A stretch of DNA of 64,000 nt. Source: DASUPK01 sp963763955 (GTDB taxonomy: Bacteria; Actinomycetota; Thermoleophilia; Solirubrobacterales; 70-9). The position numbers and the translations under genes are program-made. How positions within the stretch are numbered: position 1 is the stretch's first letter; every line of letters starts with the position of its first letter. Of the stretch, positions 25,808-34,867 are shown one piece after another. Below the pieces are notes generated by a model. That model saw only the letters and a program-made list of their open reading frames with translations, made no database searches and was not told the DNA's origin. The DNA is taken from contig CAVXQP010000009.1 in the NCBI GenBank assembly GCA_963763955.1, positions 271,445 to 335,444 of the forward strand. The letters are read 5' to 3'.

Positions 25808-26235
25808 CAGAGTCCCTCCACCGTGACGCCCATCGAGCGGGCGGTGCCGGCGATGATCCTGGTCGCGGCGTCGAGGTCATTGGCGTTCAGGTCGGGCATC
25901 TTGCGCTCCGCGATCTGGCGGGCCTGATCCACCGTGATCGAGCCGACCTTCTCGCTGTGGGGCTCGCCTGAGCCCTTGTCGATGCCGGCGGCCTCCTTGA
26001 TCAGGACCGCAGCCGGCGGCGTCTTGGTGATGAACTCGAAGGAGCGGTCCTCGTAGACCGTGATCTCGACGGGGATGATGGTCCCGGCGTCCTGTTGAGT
26101 CTGGGCGTTGAACGCCTTCGTGAACTCCATGATGTTGACGCCGTGTTGTCCCAGAGCGGGGCCCACCGGGGGCGCGGGGTTCGCGGCCCCGGCCGGGATC
26201 TGGAGCTTGATCTGCGTGAGGACCTTCTTCGCCAT
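25807..26235 (-). CDS. rplK: 50S ribosomal protein uL11
   Basis: 142 residues, normal. The N-terminal domain holds the Pro-rich thiostrepton-site segment PAGAANPAPPVGPALGQHGV, and the C-terminal domain binds 23S rRNA. L11 is also needed for RelA/Rel activation. It starts 9 bp after nusG. Confidence 0.98.
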   Translation of the reverse strand: MAKKVLTQIKLQIPAGAANPAPPVGPALGQHGVNIMEFTKAFNAQTQQDAGTIIPVEITVYEDRSFEFITKTPPAAVLIKEAAGIDKGSGEPHSEKVGSITVDQARQIAERKMPDLNANDLDAATRIIAGTARSMGVTVEGL

Positions 26236-26244
26236 TTGCCGAGC

Positions 26245-26766
26245 CTAGATCTTCTTGACCTGGTCGTAGTTGACCTCGACGGGCGTCTCCCGCCCGAAGA
26301 TCGAGACCAGGACCTTGAGCTTGGCGGCGTCCTCGTTGATCTCGGCGATCTCGCCCGAGAAGTCAGCCAGGGGCCCGGAGATCACCTTGACGGACTCCCC
26401 GATCGAGAACTGGGCCCGGGTGCGCGGGCGCTCCGCGGTCTCCCGGTGGAGCAGGCGGTCTACCTCGACCTTGGAAAGCGGGATCGGCTTGTTGCGCGAG
26501 CCGACGAAGCCGGTGACACCGGGGGTGTTCTTGACCAGCCCCCAGGCGTCGTCCGTCATCTCCATGTTCACCAGGACATAGCCCGGCATCGTGCGCTTCT
26601 CCGACTGCACCTTCTGGCCGTCCTTCATCTCCGAGATCTGCTCGGTGGGGACGACGACCTGGCGCACGTTGCGCTCCTGGCCCATCGTGTGGACCCGGTG
26701 CTCGAGGTTCTGCTTGACCTTGTTCTCGTGCCCCGAGTAGGTGTTGATCACGTACCAGCGAAACAT
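26245..26766 (-). CDS. nusG: Transcription antitermination/elongation factor NusG
   Basis: 173 residues: NGN domain (MFRWYVINTYSGHENKVKQN, then GYVLVNMEMTDDAWGLVKNT) and a C-terminal KOW (SVKVISGPLADFSGEIAEIN). It lacks the long acidic N-terminal extension common in Streptomyces NusG; the start ATG is well supported and 18 bp after secE. NusG couples RNA polymerase with Rho or S10/ribosome. Confidence 0.98.
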   Translation of the reverse strand: MFRWYVINTYSGHENKVKQNLEHRVHTMGQERNVRQVVVPTEQISEMKDGQKVQSEKRTMPGYVLVNMEMTDDAWGLVKNTPGVTGFVGSRNKPIPLSKVEVDRLLHRETAERPRTRAQFSIGESVKVISGPLADFSGEIAEINEDAAKLKVLVSIFGRETPVEVNYDQVKKI

Positions 26767-26784
26767 CTCAGTCTCCTTGGCTCC

Positions 26785-27438
26785 TCAGAGGAGCTGCTTG
26801 ATGAACCAGTTGAAGGCGGCGTCGAGCGCGCCCAGATAGGCGGCCATCACCGCCACGAAGATGAAGGTGACGGCCGAGGCCTGGACCAGCGTGTCGCGGT
26901 CCGGCCACTGCACGCGCTTGAGCTCGGCCCAGCAGGAAAGCAGGAAGCCGAGGATGGGGCCGCGCCGCTTCTCGGCCTTCTCGGCCTGGCCCTTCTGAAG
27001 CTCCTTGGCGCGAGCCTTGCGGCGGTCCTCCTTCTCGCGCTGGCGGCGATCGCGCCGGCTCTCGCGCGCCGGAGCCGGGGCCTCCGTGGCGGCGCCCTCC
27101 TCGGGACGGCCGACGTCCGCGCGGGATGGCGCGGGGGACTCGGGCTCGGCGGGAGCCGTCTCCGGCCGCACCGGCGCCGGCATGACTCCCGGGACCGGCG
27201 AGCCGTCGCCCGCGGTGTCCCCGGGCTGCTCGACGCTCTCGCCGTAGTCCTCGGTCCTCGCGCCGGTCTCGATGATCGCCTCGGCCTCCGCGACCTCGCC
27301 CGAGACTCCCTCCCGGGTGTCCCGCTGAGCGCGGCCCTCCTCCTCCCGCTCAGCGGCGTCGCGGGCGGGCAGCCCGCGCTGCTCCGCCTGCTGGCGGCGG
27401 CGGCGCTCGGCCTTTCGCTGTGCCCGCGTCTTCGCCAT
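26785..27438 (-). CDS. secE: SecE preprotein translocase subunit with very long N-terminal region
   Basis: 217 residues. The SecE core is the last 55 residues: an amphipathic helix (AELKRVQWPDRDTLVQAS) and one membrane span ending in FNWFIKQLL. The first 160 residues are charged and of low complexity (Arg/Glu/Ala/Pro), predicted disordered, far longer than the 60-100 residue SecE of most actinobacteria. It clamps SecY in the membrane. Lies between rpmG and nusG, 14 bp after rpmG. Confidence 0.93.
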   Translation of the reverse strand: MAKTRAQRKAERRRRQQAEQRGLPARDAAEREEEGRAQRDTREGVSGEVAEAEAIIETGARTEDYGESVEQPGDTAGDGSPVPGVMPAPVRPETAPAEPESPAPSRADVGRPEEGAATEAPAPARESRRDRRQREKEDRRKARAKELQKGQAEKAEKRRGPILGFLLSCWAELKRVQWPDRDTLVQASAVTFIFVAVMAAYLGALDAAFNWFIKQLL

Positions 27439-27452
27439 CTCGAGCTGCGCCC

Positions 27453-27614
27453 CTACCGGGTTTCCTTATGTGGGGTGTGGCGGCCGCACCAGCGGCAGAA
27501 CTTGCGCAGCTCGATCCGGTCCGGCGAGTTCCGCCGGGACTTGTTCGTCTCGTAGTTGCGGCGCTTGCACTCCTCGCAGGCGAGCGTCACGCCGATTCGA
27601 ACATCAGAGGCCAT
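27453..27614 (-). CDS. rpmG: 50S ribosomal protein bL33
   Basis: 53 residues from ATG 27614 with GGAGAC upstream. Sequence MASDVRIGVTLACEECKRRN, then KFCRWCGRHTPHKETR at the end. It has two Cys pairs (CEEC, CRWC), the zinc-binding form of L33. First gene of the rpmG-secE-nusG-rplK-rplA string, as in other actinobacteria. Confidence 0.95.
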   Translation of the reverse strand: MASDVRIGVTLACEECKRRNYETNKSRRNSPDRIELRKFCRWCGRHTPHKETR

Positions 27615-27659
27615 GTCTCCTCAACTTCTCAACTTCACTTCGGTGCCGCCGAACTCGGC

Positions 27660-27690
27660 CGGACAGAAAAAACCCCCGGCCCGAGGCACG
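27660..27690 (-). terminator. Terminator-like GC stem with T-run
   Basis: On the minus strand a CCTCGGGCCGGGGG segment is followed directly by six T. The stem is short (about 4-5 bp including a G-T pair), so it is a moderate terminator candidate. It lies between the lipoprotein gene and rpmG and probably ends the former's transcript. Confidence 0.5.
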
Positions 27691-27731
27691 AGGTAGGCCA
27701 AAGAATAGCGACCGATCCGCCCCAAGGACGG

Positions 27732-28158
27732 CTATGGCGCCTGTCCCTCGAAGCCCGCGGCTCGCTGATAGAGGTGGTAGAGCTTGAAGCCGCGGGCGAA
27801 GCTCTGCTCGCACCAGCGGTTGAACAGGTCGTAGGCCTGCTTGTCGTCCAACACCGAGCCTGTCCCGGACGGATCGGAGGCGTTGTTGCCCACCACCGGG
27901 CCGCTGGCGAAGTCCTTGATCTGCTGGATGGTGCCGAGGCGCTGCTCGGTGTCCGCCTGGTTCCAGTCGTGACAATCGGCCAGGGCGATCGGCTGACCGA
28001 CGTTGGGCCCGACGTCGATCTGGGGCTGGGTGCCGGACCCGCCGCCGCAGCCTGCGATCAGCGCGGCCGCTGTCGAGGGCGCAGAGCAGCGCGCCGGCGA
28101 GCCGGCTCCCGGGGCCGCGGTGAAGAAGCGCTATGGCTTCGGCGGGGTTGTGAACCAC
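27732..28158 (-). pseudogene. Putative lipoprotein, apparently frameshifted
   Basis: From about 28075 to the stop at 27732 one frame reads STAAALIAGCGGGSGTQPQ..., where LIAGC (Cys codon at 28047-28049) is a lipobox followed by about 95 sensible residues, including ALADCHDWNQADTEQRLGTI and YDLFNRWCEQSFARGFKLYH. That frame has no start codon: it is preceded by a stop at 28131. The upstream part of a signal peptide (GSRLAGALLCAL) is in the neighbouring frame from GTG 28158. A 1-nt shift near 28070-28080 would join the two. Either the gene is broken or the sequence has an error. Function unknown. Confidence 0.6.
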
Positions 28159-30104
28159 GGACAGCTGGTAGCGCCCAGCTCGGTGCAGGCCAGCTCCTCC
28201 GTCACCTGTCCGTGCTGGGCGCCGGGGAGAGGGCTGTTCTCGCAGCTGGATGGCAGATTATCCGGGGGGGCCCCGCCGGGGGACGGCAGTCCCGTGACGC
28301 CTCCGGCGGTGCCGTTGGAGCCGGTGTTGTTGTACCAGCAGTTGCCGCTCGTGTAGCCGGGAGTGGTGTCGATGATGACCCCGCCCTGGTCCCACCAGAA
28401 GTCGACGCCGTTCGGCGAGGCGCTCCCGTCCGGTGCCTGTCCCATCTGGTTGTCGAAGAACTTGTTGCGGTAGGAGGTGGCGGACGTGCTGGGACCATTA
28501 GGAGGAACGTTGTTACAACCTGCAACCTGGTTGTCCGGGTCGTTGCAGACGAAGGCGTCGGGCACGGCGAACAGCATCACGCCGCGGCGCCAGTTGTCGT
28601 AGAAGCGGTTGTTGCGCACCACGTTCGCGTTGCCGCCTGCGATCCACATCCCGGTGCCGACCGGGACCGGCTCGGCGGGCGTGACATCCGAGCAGCCCTG
28701 GTTCGGTCCGCTCGGGCCAGGCTTCTGTCCGGCTGCGCACTCCGGCAGGTAGGAGTTGAAGTTGTTGTCGTAGAAGTTGTTGTGCTCGAGCAGGTCGGAG
28801 TCCTGCGGGAAACCCGGGTGGCCCGGCGCCGTGAAGACGTCGGTCGAGAAGCCCATCGAGTTGTCGTAGAAGTTGTTGTCGTGGAGCCAGACGGCGTTGC
28901 CGTCCGTCCCGGAGTAGCCGAGCAGGTTGTGGTGCATGTCGCAGTTGCGGAGTTCGGTGCCGTAGCGTCGCTGTCCGGGCGGAACGCCCTCTCCGAGGTC
29001 GGCCGACGCGCCGGGATAGAGGCCGGAGTCGCCGCTGCCCCAGGCGTCGCAGTTCTCGATCAGCGAGTGGTCCGCGACGAAGGTGAGCAAGCCGTACTCC
29101 CCGGCGTAAGGGACCTTGAAGTGGTCGAGGTGGGAGCCGTCGGTCTCCTCGACGTAGACGTCATGCTCCTTTGCGTGCCGCACCTTGATGTTGTCGAGGA
29201 CGAAGCCGTCGGCGCGGTCGGCACGGATCCCGACATCCTTGACCGACCCGATCGGCGCGCCATCCCCGGACTCGACCCGCCCCGCGTCGACGATGACGTC
29301 GTCAGGCGAGACGCCGGTGCCTTGGATCTGCAGGTTGCAACGGATGCAGGCGCCCGCGTCGGGGATGTTGTGTCGGTCGAGCAAGGGCGGTTGCGGCACC
29401 GGGGTGTTCGTCAGTGCCCGGCCGAGCACCGCGATCAGGTTCTGGTCGTTCGGGCAATGCCACTGATAGGCGTACGAGACCGCGCCGGCCTGGTTCTTGT
29501 CGTTGGTGATCTTGTACTGGTCGCAGGCCGGGTCGTTGGTCGGCTTGGCCCGCGACTTCGGCTCCTTGTAGAGACCCGGCATGATCTCGACCCTGTCGTT
29601 GTTGTGGGAGGCGGTGACCGCCGCCTGGATCGAGTTGTACTTGCACTGCCGCAGCAGCTTGAGGTTGAAATTCCGGTACTTCTTTGCCTTCTTCTTCTTG
29701 ATCTTGATCGCGGGCTGGGAGGGCCGCAGCTTGTAGCCCTTCTTCTGGGCCTTCTTCAGGCCCTTGTTCAGCTTCTTCATGGACTTGTTCTTCGAGAGCT
29801 GCTTCGAGGTGCCGTGCTTCCGCAGCTTCTTGCTCGGCACCGTCTGGCAGACGACGCGCGTCTTGCCCGGCTTCTTCTTCTTGAGCGCGCTGAAGATGCT
29901 GCGCACCGCGGGAACTGAGCCGCCGGCGGCTGGCTTCACCGAGGTGTCGGGCGCGGGATCGGGCCAGTAGGAAGCACGCTCAATGTGCCCGAATGCAAGC
30001 GAGGGAACGAGCACGGCGATGGCGGCGACTGCGATCGCAACCAACATGACCCCACGACGATGTCTCGCCTTCCTGGCTCCCATCGTTCCTCTCCTGTGGC
30101 TCAT
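28131..30104 (-). CDS. Secreted right-handed parallel beta-helix protein
   Basis: 657 residues. The signal peptide or anchor is at about residues 19-40 (VMLVAIAVAAIAVLVPSLAFG). Residues 70-145 are unusually Lys-rich (several KKKK runs). From about 145 there are repeated parallel beta-helix coils, with NN and YDN turns (LHDNNFYDNSMGF, EHNNFYDNNFNSYL, VRNNRFYDNWRRG), as in the NosD/pectate-lyase-like fold. No catalytic residues can be assigned. The end overlaps the frameshifted lipoprotein. It follows the PhoD-like gene by 57 bp on the same strand and may be cotranscribed. Confidence 0.85.
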   Translation of the reverse strand: MSHRRGTMGARKARHRRGVMLVAIAVAAIAVLVPSLAFGHIERASYWPDPAPDTSVKPAAGGSVPAVRSIFSALKKKKPGKTRVVCQTVPSKKLRKHGTSKQLSKNKSMKKLNKGLKKAQKKGYKLRPSQPAIKIKKKKAKKYRNFNLKLLRQCKYNSIQAAVTASHNNDRVEIMPGLYKEPKSRAKPTNDPACDQYKITNDKNQAGAVSYAYQWHCPNDQNLIAVLGRALTNTPVPQPPLLDRHNIPDAGACIRCNLQIQGTGVSPDDVIVDAGRVESGDGAPIGSVKDVGIRADRADGFVLDNIKVRHAKEHDVYVEETDGSHLDHFKVPYAGEYGLLTFVADHSLIENCDAWGSGDSGLYPGASADLGEGVPPGQRRYGTELRNCDMHHNLLGYSGTDGNAVWLHDNNFYDNSMGFSTDVFTAPGHPGFPQDSDLLEHNNFYDNNFNSYLPECAAGQKPGPSGPNQGCSDVTPAEPVPVGTGMWIAGGNANVVRNNRFYDNWRRGVMLFAVPDAFVCNDPDNQVAGCNNVPPNGPSTSATSYRNKFFDNQMGQAPDGSASPNGVDFWWDQGGVIIDTTPGYTSGNCWYNNTGSNGTAGGVTGLPSPGGAPPDNLPSSCENSPLPGAQHGQVTEELACTELGATSCPWFTTPPKP

Positions 30105-30161
30105 CTAATCAGATGTTGCCGACCGATGAAAACCCCAGCCGGGAGCGGGAGTTGCGGTCTC

Positions 30162-31784
30162 TCAGGAGACCTGCTGCGGAGCAGTCGAGCCGCTGGGCAG
30201 GACGAACTTGCCCATGCTGGTGGCCTGGCCCCCGTCCCGGGTCTGCGTCTGGACCCTCTTGAACTCGCAGGTCGCCTGGCTCTTGGTCACCTCGAGGATC
30301 GCGTAGCCGCGGCTGTCGAGATCCGTGTAGGTGATGTGCTTGTCCAGGGCATTGATCAGCGCCTTGATCGTGCCCGAGGGGATGCCCGTCTCCTCCGGCA
30401 GTCCGCGGGACGTCGTCGCGCCGCCGACGAACTCGCCGCACACGGGAGTGCCGGTGTCGCTCCCGTCGGTGGTGGCGGTGCCGACGAAGAAGTTGTGGAT
30501 GTCGCCGGTGACCGGGAGCAGGTTCTTGACGTTGTTGGCGAGCACGAACTCGAGCAACTCCCGGCGCTCGGCCGCGTAGCCGTCCCACTGGTCGTTGTTG
30601 GCCCCGTTCTGGGGTGCTTGCTGGAAGCCCATCAGCATCACCTCGTTCGCCCAGAGCTTCCAGGTCTGGGGGGAGGTGGCGAGGGTCTGCTTGAACCACG
30701 ACTTCTGCTGAATGCCGAGCATCGTGCGGTTCGGGTTCTGCTGGTCGGGACAGATGACGAGCTGGGCGTCGTCGCAGGGCTGCTGGTTCCGGTACTGGCG
30801 CTCGTCGGTGATGATCAGGTCGACCAGCTTGCCGATCCGGAGGTGCTCGTAGACGCGGTCCCGTTCGCCGTCGAAGCGGATGCGGGGCATGTAGTTGAAA
30901 TAGGCCTGGTACCCGTTCGCTCGGCGCTCCTGGATCGAGATCCGGCGCGGATGGCCGTTGTTGGTGAAGCCGGGCTGGGCGTGAGAGCTGGCCAGACCGT
31001 CGGCATAGTTGTCCTCGACCTCGTGGTCGTCCCAGACCGACACGAAGTTGTGGGCAGCGTGCATGGCCTGCAGGTCGCGGTCGCTCTTGTAGAGGTTGTA
31101 CTTCTGCCGATACTCGGGCAGGTACTCGACATTTCCGTCGTGGTTGAAGCCCGTGGTGTCCTGTCGCGGGCCGGGGTAGTAATGGGACTCGTAGATGTAG
31201 TCGCCGAGGTGGAGGACGAGGTCGAGGTCCTGCTCCTCGGCGATCGCGGCGTGGGCGTTGTAGAAGCCCGCCTCGTAGCTCTGGCAGGAGAGGAACGCGA
31301 TCTTCAGCGGGGTGTTGGAGTCGCGCGGCGGGGCGGTGCGAAAGCGGCCCACTGGTGAGCCCTTGTCCTTGGTGTGGAAGCGGTAGAAGTACTCGTGCGC
31401 CGGCTTCAGGCCGCGGACTCGGGTGCGTGCCGTGAAGTCGCGCTCCTTGCGCGCGGTGACCGTCTTCTCCAAGACCACGTTCTTGAAGTGGCGGTCCTTG
31501 GCGACCTGGAGGTCGAGCCGCGAGGTGCGCTTCGCCTGGCCCAGCTTCGTCCAGAGGATCGTGCCCTTGGGGTACGGGAAGCCGGAGGCGACGCCGAGAG
31601 GGAAGGTGCCGGACTTGGCGACGGGGATGCGCCGCTTGCGGGCGATCGCGGCGTAGTTGGGGAGGGCGGTGACCGCAGCGCCCGTGGCGAGCCCGGCGAT
31701 CAGGAACTGGCGGCGGCCCAGCCGCGGCTCCGTGTCCAATGACTCTAGGTCGAAGCGAGCATCCTCGAACTCCTGCACGTCCAT
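30162..31784 (-). CDS. Tat-exported PhoD-like alkaline phosphatase
   Basis: 540 residues. A twin-arginine signal (LGRRQFLIAGLATGAAVTAL, about residues 22-41) follows an acidic lead. An Ig-like PhoD N-terminal domain (GVASGFPYPKGTILWTKLG) precedes the metallophosphatase core: FLSCQSYEAGF, LHLGDYIYE, WDDHEVEDNYA and LPVTGDIHNFF, which supply the Asp/Asn/His ligands for Fe/Ca. PhoD enzymes are extracellular phosphodiesterase/monoesterases that release phosphate. Start ATG 31784; divergent from the plus-strand hydrolase gene, with 152 bp between. Confidence 0.9.
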   Translation of the reverse strand: MDVQEFEDARFDLESLDTEPRLGRRQFLIAGLATGAAVTALPNYAAIARKRRIPVAKSGTFPLGVASGFPYPKGTILWTKLGQAKRTSRLDLQVAKDRHFKNVVLEKTVTARKERDFTARTRVRGLKPAHEYFYRFHTKDKGSPVGRFRTAPPRDSNTPLKIAFLSCQSYEAGFYNAHAAIAEEQDLDLVLHLGDYIYESHYYPGPRQDTTGFNHDGNVEYLPEYRQKYNLYKSDRDLQAMHAAHNFVSVWDDHEVEDNYADGLASSHAQPGFTNNGHPRRISIQERRANGYQAYFNYMPRIRFDGERDRVYEHLRIGKLVDLIITDERQYRNQQPCDDAQLVICPDQQNPNRTMLGIQQKSWFKQTLATSPQTWKLWANEVMLMGFQQAPQNGANNDQWDGYAAERRELLEFVLANNVKNLLPVTGDIHNFFVGTATTDGSDTGTPVCGEFVGGATTSRGLPEETGIPSGTIKALINALDKHITYTDLDSRGYAILEVTKSQATCEFKRVQTQTRDGGQATSMGKFVLPSGSTAPQQVS

Positions 31785-31839
31785 TCAGCCTTCTCCTCTC
31801 GCTATCCCCTGTTGGTGGTACTAAATCACTCTCGGGGGG

Positions 31840-31867
31840 TTCGCGACTCACCGAGTTTTCGCGACTC
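31840..31867 (+). promoter_or_regulatory. Pair of direct repeats, candidate operator
   Basis: TTCGCGACTC occurs at 31840-31849 and 31858-31867, an 18-bp period, 70 bp before the plus-strand hydrolase start and 56 bp from the divergent PhoD start. The first copy continues as GACTCACCGAG. A matching 18-bp-period pair with the same GACTCAC core lies in front of the giant gene at 45682-45715. Confidence 0.55.
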
Positions 31868-31936
31868 TCGGGCATGGCACTTCCGATAGCTTCCTGCTAA
31901 CGGCCGGGACTGGCCGCAGGAGAGGAGAGAGGACTC

Positions 31937-34576
31937 GTGAAGGGAAGGGCGTCTGTGAACGGACTCAGGGGTCTCGCGATCGCCGCTGCCGCCGTACTGC
32001 TCGTCGCTCTGGCCGTCGGAGCGGCTGAGGGCAAGAAGAAGAAGTCCGGAGGCGGCGGGAAGCTCACGGTGCTCACCACGCAGCAGCATCAGGCGGTCGA
32101 CGCCGGTGCGATCAGCGTGAAGGTGAAGGGCAAGGGCGGCCGAGTCGTGGTCGACGGCGTCCAGGGCACCGGTTCCGTTCAGCTCACCTCGGCGAAGAAG
32201 GTCAAGTCCGGCAAGCACACCGTCAACGTCCCTCTCTCGGCCGCGGGCAAGTCCGCGATCGGGAGCTGCTCGGTCACCGGGCTCAACGCCAGGTTCACCA
32301 AGGGCGGCAAGAAGAAGAGCGGGAAGAAGAGCGCGGGTAAGAGCTCGCCCGTGGCGCCCCTCGATCGCGACGAGGCTGTGTGCAGCGTCGGATCGGAGAA
32401 CCCGACCGCGCGGCCGTATCACGGCCCCGCGATCGACACATCCAACGCGGACCGCTGCGACTTCATGGATCCAACGGTCTGCCTCCAGCCCTGGCCGAAT
32501 GACTACTTCACGAAGGCTGACGCGACAACCGACACAGGTCGCCGGCTGAACATCAACAGCAGCTCGACGCCAGCGAACACGCTTGGCGTCCACATCGACA
32601 CCACCGACATCAACCGAGCGGACGGCTTCAGCCCAGGCAACCTGATCACGCTCAAGATCCCGCAGATCGAAACCCAGGCGGCGTTCGACAACACCGGCTT
32701 CGTGCCGGTCAACGATCTGCATCGCTACTCGGAACCGAACCAGCCGGTCGTGGTCATCGACGCAGCGACCGGGCAGCGCCAGCCGATCCTCGCGGAGCTC
32801 GACCCGAACCCGAACCACTATTCGCCGGGCGACACGAAGGACGTCAACCTGATCATCCGCCCCACGCGCAACTTCACCGAAGGGCACCGCTACATCATCG
32901 CCCTGCGGAACCTTCGCGACGCGCAGAACAATCCGGTGGATCCCCCGCTCCCGTTCCGGGTCTATCGCGACCGGCTGATCACCTCGGATCCGGCGATCGA
33001 GAATCGCCGCCCGCACATGGAGGACCTGATCTCGACGCTCCAGCACGACGGGATCCAGCGCTCCAACCTGTACATGACCTGGGACTTCACGGTGGCGAGC
33101 GAGCACAGCCTTGCCGGCCGCGCCCTGGCTATTCGCGACAACGCGCTCCATCAGCTCGGCGATGACAACCCCGGCAACGGCGCGGTCGACGGGAGCTCGC
33201 CGACGTTCGACATCTCGAATGTGATCGATGCTCCGAATCCCAGCCTTCCCGCCAACACGCTGCGCGAGGTCGACGGGAAGCTGAAGAACATCCCCTGCTA
33301 CCTGCACCCCAATTGTCAGCCGGGTGGAACCTTCAACTTCCTGCCCAACGGGGATGTCGATTCCACGCCCAATGGCACCGCGGATGACAACTCGACGACC
33401 ACCGGAGTGCGCTTCCGCTGCCTGGTCCCGAACTCAGCCGTCACAGGTACGACCGTGAACCCGACGCAGAGCGGCATCTTCGGACACGGCCTGCTCGGGG
33501 ACTACACGCAGGTCTCGGACATGATCAAGTTCACCAACAGCGAGGCGAACGTCAGCAACACCACCTGGTGTGCGACGAACTGGGCCGGATTCTCGTCCGA
33601 CGACATTGCGCAGGTCATCGCGACGCTGGGGGAGGTCTCGAACTTCTCGAAGCTCTCAGACCGGATGGTGCAGGGCTTCGTGAACATGATCTACCTCGGC
33701 AGGGCCATGCTGAACGCGGGCGGCTTCGACACCAATGCTGCCTTCCAGCTCGATCCGGATGGATCCGGTGGGAACCCGCCTGTTTCGGTGCTGGACCCAT
33801 CGCAGGGCCTCTACTGGGAGGGGATCAGCCAGGGCGCGATCATGGGCGGGGCACTGACGGCGCTCGAGCCGGACCTGACCCAGTCGGTGCTCGACGTGAC
33901 CGGGATGAACTACTCGACCCTGCTGCGCCGCAGCGCGGACTCCGCGCAGTACTTCGAGCTGCCCGGGCTAGGCCTCTACGCGAACTACACGAACCAGCAG
34001 GAGCGGCCGTTGCTCCTCTCGCTGATGCAGCAGCTCTGGGACCGCGGTGAGGCAGATGGGTATGCGGAGCACATGACCTCTGACCCGCTGCCCAACACGC
34101 CGGCCCATCACGTGCTGCTGCAGCTGGCGTATGGCGACCACCAGGTCTCGAACCTGGCGGGCGAGACCGAGGCGCGGACGATCGGTGCGCAGGTGGAGAC
34201 GCCCGCCCTCGACCCGGGACGCCACTGGGACGTGGACCCGTTCCTCGGCATCCCCGCGATCTCGTCCTACCCCTATTCGGGCTCGGCGGCGATGGTCTAC
34301 TACGACGGCGGGCCAATCGGGTTCGACGGCACCCAGGACTGCACCGACGAACACAGCAATCCGCAGCATGGAACCGCTCCCGCGCCGCTGGTGGAGCTGC
34401 CGCCCAACCCGGTGAGCGTCTATGGGTGCGACCCGCATTCCTATCCGCGACAGTCGCCGGACGGTGTCACTCAGGCGGCCGACTGGTTGCAGCCGAGCGG
34501 GTTCATCGACCAGTGTCAGACCGCGGTGGTGGGCCGGCCTTGCTACTCGAACGGGTACACGGGGCCGGGGCCCTGA
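31937..34576 (+). CDS. Large secreted protein with alpha/beta-hydrolase features
   Basis: 879 residues from GTG 31937, preceded by GGAGAGGAGAG. Signal peptide at about 10-36 (LRGLAIAAAAVLLVALAVGA), then a Lys/Gly-rich linker. From about 170 it resembles bacterial virulence-factor-lipase-like secreted esterases: CLQPWPNDYFT, the Ig-like NLIIRPTRNFTEGHRYIIAL segment, the oxyanion-type IFGHGLLGDY, and the nucleophile elbow YWEGISQGAIMGG (GxSxG) at about residue 635. A later YGDHQVSN could supply Asp/His. Substrate unknown. Shares upstream repeats with the giant surface gene. Confidence 0.8.
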   Translation: MKGRASVNGLRGLAIAAAAVLLVALAVGAAEGKKKKSGGGGKLTVLTTQQHQAVDAGAISVKVKGKGGRVVVDGVQGTGSVQLTSAKKVKSGKHTVNVPLSAAGKSAIGSCSVTGLNARFTKGGKKKSGKKSAGKSSPVAPLDRDEAVCSVGSENPTARPYHGPAIDTSNADRCDFMDPTVCLQPWPNDYFTKADATTDTGRRLNINSSSTPANTLGVHIDTTDINRADGFSPGNLITLKIPQIETQAAFDNTGFVPVNDLHRYSEPNQPVVVIDAATGQRQPILAELDPNPNHYSPGDTKDVNLIIRPTRNFTEGHRYIIALRNLRDAQNNPVDPPLPFRVYRDRLITSDPAIENRRPHMEDLISTLQHDGIQRSNLYMTWDFTVASEHSLAGRALAIRDNALHQLGDDNPGNGAVDGSSPTFDISNVIDAPNPSLPANTLREVDGKLKNIPCYLHPNCQPGGTFNFLPNGDVDSTPNGTADDNSTTTGVRFRCLVPNSAVTGTTVNPTQSGIFGHGLLGDYTQVSDMIKFTNSEANVSNTTWCATNWAGFSSDDIAQVIATLGEVSNFSKLSDRMVQGFVNMIYLGRAMLNAGGFDTNAAFQLDPDGSGGNPPVSVLDPSQGLYWEGISQGAIMGGALTALEPDLTQSVLDVTGMNYSTLLRRSADSAQYFELPGLGLYANYTNQQERPLLLSLMQQLWDRGEADGYAEHMTSDPLPNTPAHHVLLQLAYGDHQVSNLAGETEARTIGAQVETPALDPGRHWDVDPFLGIPAISSYPYSGSAAMVYYDGGPIGFDGTQDCTDEHSNPQHGTAPAPLVELPPNPVSVYGCDPHSYPRQSPDGVTQAADWLQPSGFIDQCQTAVVGRPCYSNGYTGPGP

Positions 34577-34867
34577 TCCAGCCGCGCGGTTAGAGGTCCG
34601 CCCATCATCTGCATCCTGGCTTACTGCCGGTCCGTGGCCCTGGTTCCAGCAAGGCCGTTTTAGCGTGGTGCTACTCCTCGCGACGTGTCAGGCAATGCGC
34701 ACCTTGAGCGAGCGCCTTCGCGATTAGGCGTCGCTGCTTCTCGGTCTCAGCGCCGCGCCCTTCACCAGGGCGTAGGCGAGGAGCCGGCCGACGTGTGCGG
34801 TGGTAGCAGCCTTCCAGTTGGGGAACGAGACGCCCGCCCCGGGTTCACCGGTCACCCCGATACAGCC
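34577..34867. other. Convergent intergenic region, no gene seen
   Basis: 291 bp between the stops of the hydrolase (plus) and the giant gene (minus). I see no convincing gene, RNA or clear terminator with U-run; a short minus-strand frame of about 43 residues is not supported. The hairpin-capable GGCC-rich stretch near 34635-34660 might serve as terminator. Confidence 0.4.

Noticed and set aside
31840..31867. PHO box upstream of the PhoD-like gene
   Set aside because: PHO boxes of actinobacteria are 11-bp direct repeats of GTTCACC-like units; here the period is 18 bp and the core is GACTCAC.
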